From Impatiens glandulifera (taxonomy: Eukaryota > Streptophyta > Magnoliopsida > Ericales > Balsaminaceae), in contig NC_061862.1 in NCBI RefSeq assembly GCF_907164915.1, positions 62,025,910 to 62,089,909 on the forward strand: a stretch of DNA of 64,000 bases, in the 5' to 3' direction. Below, piece by piece: positions 55,622 through 64,000 of this stretch. Position numbers and translations under genes: made by a program. Numbering within the stretch: position 1 is the first letter of the stretch; each line of letters starts with the position of its first letter. Under the pieces are notes generated by a model that was not told the DNA's origin, searched no databases, and was given only the letters and a program-made list of their open reading frames with translations.

Positions 55622-58600
55622 GAGGTCAATTGTGCTATTATTGAAGACTAGGAACAATTCTATCATTGGTGCGGTTTTTTTAAGTATCTGGATCTGGTCA
55701 GACTATGTTCATATATATGTATATAAATACACCCCTTTTTTCAAACGAAATCTCGAATGAACAAAAAATTGGATAAAAGGGTGTTTCCAAATGATGCAGT
55801 CTGTGAAAGTATACTTGTTAGTGAAATGACAAATGTCCAAGATTGGTTGGCAAAGTGAAGGAACAAATAGAGAAACTGGATTGGATTCTGAAGGGTGATG
55901 AGAAGATGTTGATGAAATCTATAGGAAAGTGGTCAATATTCATGAAATTGAATTGTCATAAAGGGCGAAATCTAAACACTTTTGTGCTTTTCGCAAAAAT
56001 GAAGTAGCAGCTATCAAGAAATAGGTATTGGAGTCTTTTTTTTTTTTACATGACTAATTAATATTGATGAAATGAATAAAGTATGTGTGTCTACTTGAAA
56101 TGAATCAAATTTTCCTTTTATAAGCAACAATAACTAGGTTTCTTTGTTTAGACATAACAATATGTGTACCTCTTCCTCTATTGTCTTTAAAACAATTTAA
56201 TTCAGGGCAACACTTGAATGTTGGTAAAGAACTATAAAACCATTAGCTTGCATCTCCTATTAACTTAACTTAGTTGTTGATGTTCTTATTACTTATTAAT
56301 AGGTTAATTTTGGTTGCATTCTTTAGGCTTGAAAAATTATTTTAGCTGTTTGGATCTACTAGTTGAAATTATGTTAGTTGAAGCCTCGGAAAACAATTTC
56401 TTTATGTGTTGTAAATATTATATTTTTTTTTTCTTTTATAAATTTGCAAGTAATACAAAAATTTAAGAGTTTGTTAAATGTTGGGTTATTAGGGATTTTT
56501 GTTAAATTTTAAAAAAAAGTTTGTTTGATGAAAATTTAGATTATTAATTTGTAGTATTTTGTATTTAAAATTTAAATTTTATAAAATAAGGAATGATATT
56601 TTAATATTTTTGATTGATAGATTAATTGATTGAAAAAAATATGATAGGTGTGTTTTGGTTAAAAAGAAAAAATTCAACATCAAGTGAGTTTGTTTGATAT
56701 TGGGTTTACTTAGAGTTTTTATTGGATTTTTTAAAATAAAATTTTGTTTTATATATAAATAAAAATGTTATTTGAGTTTTTAATTATTTAAATTATTCAA
56801 ATATTTTTTATATTTTAAAAATTTTAATATTATAAAAATAAAATAGGAGTTTTTTTTTATATTTTAATTGATAATTAAGTGATTGAATGGTCTGAAAAGA
56901 AAATGTGATATAAGTAAAAACAATATCACTAAAAATATCCAACATCAAACATGCTCTAATAGAAATTGAGAAATTGGGTAACAAAATCAAGATAAGTCTA
57001 GATGGCTAAAAAATGAAAATTAAAGCAAACCATAATTAAATAATATGTTTTGACACCTGAAAATAATTATTATCCTTTTAACTTAGATAAGATGAATATA
57101 GTAATGGAAGCAGTCAAAATTGATATTAAAGTAGAGTTGATTAAAAAATATATAAAATTGTGATGAAAGAATGAAAACTTACAATTGTAAGAGTGTAAAG
57201 AGTGTAAAGTAAGAAAATATTACAAATATTTATTACAAAGTCAAATGTATGACTAGTGGATTTATTTTTTGTTATATAATTTATAAGAGTTGAAAATTTT
57301 AGGATTTGTTTATTATGGGCTACTCTACCAGCCATTTATTTTTCAATAAAACAATCAACCAGCATTTTGTTCTATTTTATTATTAAAAATAGTTAGGTAC
57401 GGATCTAATGATATTTTAGTTGTTTGTAATATTTTAAATAAATAATTTTCTTAATTTTTTTATTCAACAAAATAAAAAACAAATTATTTTAATATAACAC
57501 ATATCATAAAAACCTTGGTTTAATCAAAGGACATTAATATATTAATATATTTGTCAATGTGTGAATCATACACAACTATAAATATAAATAAAAAATCTGA
57601 ATTTGTTTAATAAAAACTAATATTCAAATTTTTATAATTATTATCGATAATATAATCAGAATAATAATTATAATATAAATTTGAGATACTGAATCAAATT
57701 TTCTATATTTAAAAATAAAATAAATAAGATAAGATAAGATAAGATTATAGTTAAATATTTAAATGTATTTTTATTTATTAAGAATTAATGTGCTTATCTG
57801 ATTAATAGAATTAATATTTTTCAACAACTATTTTATTTTATCTGATTAATATTTTTCAACAACTTTGGTAAGAAATCCTATGACTCTCACTTAGGCCTTG
57901 TTTGAATTAGAGTTTTTAAAAAAATTTAGAGCGAAAAAAAGATAATAATTGTTGATGATAATTTTTGAAGAGGTGATGATTATTTTTTGGTAAAAAGATT
58001 TAAGAGTATTGATATATATAAATAAAATAAAAAATAATAATTTTACAATAAATGATATTTTAGTATTTTTGTTAATGAAATAATGATTTGATTGTTTAAA
58101 AGTAATTGATTAAAAAATTAATTTAATTTGAATTTTATTAAAAAAAAATAAGACCTTAATCATTTTATTTTTCAAACATTTCCATTCACCAACTATGACC
58201 TATTAAATTATTTAATATTTTTTTATAAAATTTAAATATAAATATTTTTTGATAATTTATTTTTTCATAAAATAACTTATTTTCAGACACACCGAATGAA
58301 TATAATACTTGAAGATAAGATAAAAATGTAAACCCTGGTCGCGATTTGAAGTATTTGTTGATGCGAGGTTATTTTGAAATAATTAGATTTTTTAATATAA
58401 TTTTAATTATTTTATTAAATAATTAAAATAATTTTAATATTTAATATTATATTAAAATAAAATAAAAATATTTTAATTAATAATGAAATGATTTGATTAA
58501 CAAAAAAAAATAAATTACTTGTTAAAATTGAATGTTTTTTTAGCATATTATGCAAAAGCATAGTCTCAATTTAATGATAATATAGAAGAATTAAAGTACA

Positions 58601-58823
58601 CAATTGTGTTGAGAAATCATATAAATGATGAATGTGAAGGGAATTAGAAAAAAAAGAAAAAAAGAGTAGTATAGAGACATGTTGACAATTTAATTAATAA
58701 TAGTCGCCGTAATTGAAACGGCAAGTAATATTCAAAACTAGCTAGCTAACATGTGTCTTTTAGTTATTTGGAATTTTCATTGACAATAAATACCATTATT
58801 CCAATCCCAACAAGCATTACCCA
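55622..58823. other. 3' untranslated region of the F-box gene and AT-rich gene-free DNA
   Basis: 55622-56030 is moderately AT-rich and likely transcribed with the F-box gene. Beyond it there is no credible coding frame. A MITE-like inverted-repeat element lies at 56686-56956, and a weaker one at about 57895-58155 (ends TTAGGCCTTGTTT and TTAAGGTCTTATT). Confidence 0.5.
56686..56956. mobile_element. MITE-like element related to the one at 7814-8050
   Basis: The left end GAGTTTGTTTGATATTGG matches the reverse complement of the right end, GAGCATGTTTGATGTTGG, with four differences. The outer GAGC[TA]TGTTTGAT core is shared with 7814-8050. The body is AT-rich and non-coding, and no clear target duplication was found. 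Confidence 0.5.
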
Positions 58824-59096
58824 CTACTTTATTCATAATTTCTTCATTTTAAAAGTCGAATTGATTCTCATTTCAAACTCGGAAAGATTGGTAAAAAATA
58901 CCCTTATTAGTTATTTCATTAGTAGTGTTACTTATTATTTACAGCTCTTCCATAGCTATCTACTTTATTCATAATTTCTTCATTTTAAAAGTCGAATTGA
59001 TTCTCATTTTAAAGTCGAAAAGATTAGTAAAAATTACCCTTATTAGTTATTTCAGTAATAGTGTTACTTATTATTTTACAGCTTTTCCATGGCTAT
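58824..59096. repeat. Tandem duplication of 136 bp
   Basis: Copies start at 58824 and 58960 with CTACTTTATTCATAATTTCT. They share GTCGAATTGATTCTCATTT and CCCTTATTAGTTATTTCA, with a few substitutions and one small length difference. Confidence 0.85.
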
Positions 59097-62000
59097 ATGA
59101 GATATCTTCGATGCTAAATTCTATATTTTGACAAAGAATGATGGGGAGATGTCTTTTTTGAGGTTGGGTGAGATGAAGAATTACAGATTAATATAGAAAA
59201 ATAATTTAATTGGGTAAATTATAAATTGTTGCAAGAAAAATTGACAAATCTTAGCCTACAAGTATTGTTATCTTTTTTTAAAACAAACTTTTTTTTTAAT
59301 TTATTTATTTTTCTATATGATTCTTAAGAAAGAATTTCCCTTTTAACTAAGCTGAATTTTGAACTGCAATTGATATAGTCTTATGATTTGTTGTCAACTT
59401 GCAAACTCAATGATGATGGCATCATGGTTACACACCATCATGATATTGTCTATTAGATTAATCCAAATCTATTTCCTAATAGAACAAAATGGGCCAGACT
59501 ATAGTTGCTAGTTAGACAATTTGAAAACTTTTGAAAGATATTTGAGGAGTTGTCTCAAGCAGTTGTTATACACTCTAAGAGAAGTTAAACCACTGGTTTA
59601 TACGAGTTGGAGATAGGGATGCAAACTATAATTTGTCTTGCGATTTTTTATTGAGTGGTTTCGTTTAGACGATTTTTTCTGATTTAATTAGGTATGGTAT
59701 TTATGTTTTGTTTCAAACATTAATAATTATAATTAAATATATAACATTACTAAATATTTATTTATAATTACATTAAAATAGTTCAAGTGTCAAGAGTTAT
59801 TTTTAAAAAATCAAATGTCACACGTTTGAATTTTTAGAATGTTTTAAATAGAAGTTGAAGTTACGACCGTTAGCGTTATATTAGTTTCCTATATTAAAAA
59901 AATTATTAACAAAAATTTTATATTTGTTTTTTATAATAGATGAATTTTCGATATATAATTATATAAAATTTTCATATATAAATTTTTAGTTTTAATGGAG
60001 GTATAAACAGTGTTCTGTAGTGATTCTCCGATATCGAACGGGAATAGTAGTAAAACAAAATTCTCGAAATAGAAACAGGACTAAAATTAATAAACGCGTT
60101 ATCATAGTCTGAAATGAAATACTTTGAATTATAATTTAATAAATACACAGGTTAATTGAGCATACAACTTAAAAAACAGAGAACTTATATATATTTTTTA
60201 AAAACAAAATTATTTTTAAGAAGTTAAACATCAACTCATGACTTATTAAAGCTTATTATCCAATCGGATAGAAATACTAGACAACTCATAGAAAATAAGA
60301 GGATTGACTCGGACACGAAAAAATAGGTATGTATTTTGGAGTACAAATTATAAATGAACTACACCTTTCAACCGTTTATAATTATTTAATTTTTTTTTAT
60401 TACCCTTCCCACTTAATCACTATTTTTTTTTAGGATTTTATGTAAGCAAATTTGTAATGTAACTTTATTTTGTATTGTATTGATAGTGATTTTAATTTTA
60501 AATGGAGAGAAGTAATATTAATTACACTGGGTTAAATGAAATTGGATTTGATGAGTCAGATTGATCGGATCAATATATATGTTTGGTTCATGTTAGAAAT
60601 TTTGATCCAATTTATTAAACATGTCAAGTCAGGTCAGTATTGCTCAACCCGCTAACCAACCAATCAGAATTTATCAAGTCGAACTTGACATTTATAATAA
60701 GGAATTAAAATTAAAAATAAAATTCACTGTTCATTCATAAGAGGATCCGTCGTGCAGTAGCTGCCACCGTCAATGATAGCTGAAGCCAAAGAGGTCATCT
60801 CAAGTGTTCGAGGATTATAGACTACCATTGTCACTTGACTAGAACTTTTTTATTTTTTTTTTATGAAAATTGAAGTTTTGAAAGCAAATATCAGTTAAAA
60901 AAAAAAAGAAAAGGGTTAGAAAATTAATTAGTTAAAGGTGTTAAAAAAACATTAATATTAACCTAATTAATTTTGATTGTTCCATGTCCTTGTCCCGCGG
61001 TTGCGGTTATCTCTAGGCCACTTGTCTCTGGCAGACTGGCAGTATTAGTTGACTCATAATTTAATTTCAAAAAAGTCTTTGTTTTTGTTTTTTAAATAAG
61101 CATTTGGTAATTAGCTAGGTCACTTAAACTGAAATTGTGGTACCCGCATTCATATTCCTTTCTTCTTTCTTGCACAATTATTACACTTGCAGACATCACT
61201 AAATTTGACTCTCATTTTTTAGGGAATCAAAAAAAGATGGTATGAACCTAAGTTCAACCACATGTGAAAAATGAAAAGAAAGAACCAACCAACAAACCCA
61301 AAAGGATAGGCTGATTGAAAATGGCTTCTTCCTATTGAGAGTTTTGTCTAAACATTATGTGTAAGCAATCACAAGGATAACAATGATATCGAGGGCCTAT
61401 TTGGAAACGCGTAAAGTTGGAGCTAGAGTGTAGTTGAAAGATCCAAAACATTATTTCATATAAATTGACGCCTCAATAAAATATTTAAAACAAAATTATT
61501 TTTAAGTAAACTAAAAAAAATTGTTGAAACTCGGGGTTTCCAAACAAGCCCTTATGTATCGTAAATGTCCACTCATTTTTCATGTTTCATATATATCATC
61601 GACATTTTAATACAAAAGTAAATAATGTAGTAGATTATTTGTGCAAGTCTATAATGATTCTTATTGTTTTGTCCGTCAAGACGGAATGAGACAAAGGGGA
61701 AGAGAATAAAATGTTTAAGCAAAATGACAAGTAAAAAATAAATTATATGATATTTCTTAGAAAGGTTACACAAAGTACAAGGATTTGAAATTTGAGGATG
61801 TCATGTAGAATGTTCCTTGTTTGACTTTACTTTATTTTAAAAAAAATCCTTGTAAGTTTCGACAAAAATTCCCCATAAATACATAGCTGGCTCATAACTT
61901 GTATCATCACATATATTTATCTTTCTTTATAATTTGTTAACTCATGTTAGCCCACACAACTAAGGGAAGGGTATGAAACCAACCATAAATATAAGTAGAC

Positions 62001-64000
62001 TATGTTTGTGTATATGGAATTCCAATTTACAATTAGTAATTTTTGTTTTTTTTAAACGGATCAAAATTTATGGATTCAATTCTTACCTAAAACGTTTTAA
62101 ATTAAAATGGAGGTCGCGTTAACTTCAATTAATAAACACAACCTAACTTCTTATTTTTTTCTATAATGCGACCTCAAAAGCTCTAAAAAATCTAAAATTA
62201 ATAAGTTTTGCTGTCTACTACCGAATTTTACGAGTCATCGTGATGAAGTCATCACATAACATAGGCAAATATCAGGTCAACTAACCACGAGACAACAATT
62301 AATTTTACAACCCTACTCAAATTCAATTCAATCAAAAACTAACCTAATTCAAAATCAACCCAACTTAAAATTTTTTGTCCAAATTATTTAATTCGAGTTT
62401 GAATTCAAATTCATAAATTTTCATTCGATGAGTAATTAAGTTAACGAGTAAGCGATGAGAATTAGAAACGTGATTTAAATGAAAATGAGGGCATTTTGAG
62501 TTTAAATAATTAATAACGAAAAGTTTGACTAAATTATATTGTGTGTTATAATGAGAAATCAATCTTATGAATTTCATACGAAATTGAGATAGAGGGTTTT
62601 AAAATAAGATTTGTAATGATCTTCTTCGTCATGTTCACATATTGAGAGATTTCATATATGATAATGTGTTATCTTAATTAGTCAACGGTCTTCAGGATGA
62701 AAATAAATTAAATAAAATCAAATAATGACAGCCAGAACACGAGAAGTCGACGGCCGCAATCAAGCTTTTTGTTTTTGTCATTTTTATTAAATTAATTATC
62801 TTTATTTTTATAATAATTTAACTATTAATCATAAAAAATAAATTAATAAAATCTTAAATAACTCCAAATCATCTATCATTTTCATCGTACAAGATATTTT
62901 CAAATAACCCAAAAGTATTTTTAAATAACCATACATCAAATCAGTATCAAACAATTAAACTCAAAGTTTGTTTATTCAGTCTTATTTAATTATTAATATA
63001 TATTATAATCTTAATCATGATTAAAAAAATTATTTTTATCTTAATTCAAAAATAATCATTCTCTATAAAACAATTTGATATAAATTACTTTTTTTTTAAT
63101 CTAATCATATTTTTTTAAACCAACCCAACAATTAATTATTGTTGTGACTCCCATTTTAATTGTTATTAACAGAAATTAAAATTGAAACATTACAGAAGGA
63201 AAATTTTTATTAATTCAATTTTTTTTTGATTGACTTATTGAATTGAGTTTATCAAAAGAAATAAATCATGTATATTAAATGAAAAAATAAATATACTTCA
63301 TTATAATTGTGACAAGATGTCAATCATATCATATTTTAAATAATTTTTTTGTATAATAAAAAATATACATCATTACAATTTTTAAACATTAAAATTCTAT
63401 TACGATAAGATTTGTAAGTTTACAACTTGATAATATATATTTAGTTTTAAAAAGAAGTAATATTTTCTTATAAAAAAATTTCATTTATATTAAAAATTAA
63501 AAAATCGTTTAAACATAATAGTAAATTATTACATGAAAAATAAGAAAAAATGTACTCAATAAATTATTGATCTCGTAAATCAACGAGAAGAACAATTAAT
63601 TCTCCGATAAACTTTACTGATTTTCCTGAATAAATCTCAAAAGTATCAGACGACAATCATTAAAAATTCGACGATTTTTCACCGACCTAATAAAAAATAA
63701 TATAATGTTTTCTTGTTCTTTGATTCAATATTAGTTTAAAGAAATTATAATTGTTAGGATACTAACTATAATACATTAGAATTAGAATGAATAAATAAAT
63801 AAATTTAATAAAGGATAATTTGTGAAGAATTGCTATAAAAAGTGCTGGCACGATCGTGGTTTGGGTTAGGAGGGAGAAATTATTTTCATAATTTAAAATT
63901 TATTTATTATATTAATCAAATTTTGGTACTCTGATAAGCTTGTATATAAATATTTTAAGTTTGTCTCCACTAAATCATTTCTTGTGTTTGAAATATAATA
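59097..64000. other. AT-rich gene-free DNA
   Basis: No gene could be supported. Exceptions to the AT-rich background are a GC-richer island at 60725-60840, a MITE-like element at 61393-61552, and short GC-richer patches near 60985-61035 and 63845-63880 with no clear content. Poly-T and poly-A runs are frequent. Confidence 0.5.
61393..61552. mobile_element. MITE-like element, hAT-like termini
   Basis: The left end GGGCCTATTTGGAAAC is matched by the reverse complement of the right end, GGGCTTGTTTGGAAAC, with two differences. About 160 bases, non-coding. Flanks share only a partial TATCG match, so the target duplication is not proven. Confidence 0.55.

Noticed and set aside
57895..58155. Third MITE with TTAGGCCTTGTTT ends
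   Set aside because: The inverted match is short and interrupted and no target duplication was seen, so it is mentioned only in the intergenic entry.
1..64000. tRNA, rRNA or microRNA genes
   Set aside because: No cloverleaf with anticodon arm and no rRNA segment were found by eye. The only tRNA-like promoter boxes belong to the SINE at 43010-43172. A covariance-model scan would be needed to exclude them formally.

Overview
The window is nuclear DNA from a flowering plant, most likely a eudicot. Genes have short GT-AG introns, intergenic DNA is very AT-rich, and transposable elements of several plant classes are present (CACTA, Ty1/copia, a TRIM-sized LTR element, a Mutator-like element, MITEs and a tRNA-derived SINE). 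I could not identify the species from sequence alone.

Layout. (1) 1-7346: a decayed CACTA (En/Spm) transposon with TNP2-type and Ptta/En_Spm-type coding remnants between inverted subterminal repeats. (2) 7350-24000: a host gene cluster. It holds a CCT-motif protein (9837-12499, +), a very-long-chain 3-oxoacyl-CoA reductase KCR1-like (13491-14656, -), an early nodulin-like phytocyanin (16265-16835, +), an RIN4/NOI-domain protein (17480-17841, -), a C3HC4 RING protein (19275-20536, +) and a CXE-type carboxylesterase (21017-23271, -) convergent with the RING gene. (3) 25080-31570: nested retroelements. A degenerate Ty1/copia element (25792-30844, minus strand, two internal stops and one frameshift) sits with a CAATT target duplication inside an older, short LTR element that carries an antisense ORF. 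(4) 33245-40615: a Mutator-like element of the KI-MULE (Kaonashi) type. It has about 110-bp terminal inverted repeats and a 9-bp target duplication, with a MULE transposase gene (+) and a Ulp1-like/DUF1985 gene (-) facing each other; both are broken. Four clusters of a 21-bp GC-rich minisatellite lie only in its non-coding parts. (5) 42478-55621: three host genes: a PP2A B'/B56 regulatory subunit (-) with a SINE in its intron, a PUX1-like UBX protein (+) and a SKIP14-like F-box protein (+). (6) 55622-64000: gene-poor AT-rich DNA with MITEs and a tandem duplication.

The host genes are ordinary single-copy-type genes with unrelated roles (lipid elongation, ubiquitin/CDC48 pathway, phosphatase regulation, immunity-related NOI protein, esterase, cell-surface phytocyanin), and I see no functional cluster. 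The most unusual structure is the Mutator-like element: two convergent genes plus a dispersed, partly palindromic 21-bp minisatellite that occupies its introns and the inter-gene gap. All exon limits were read by eye from splice signals, reading frame and family conservation.
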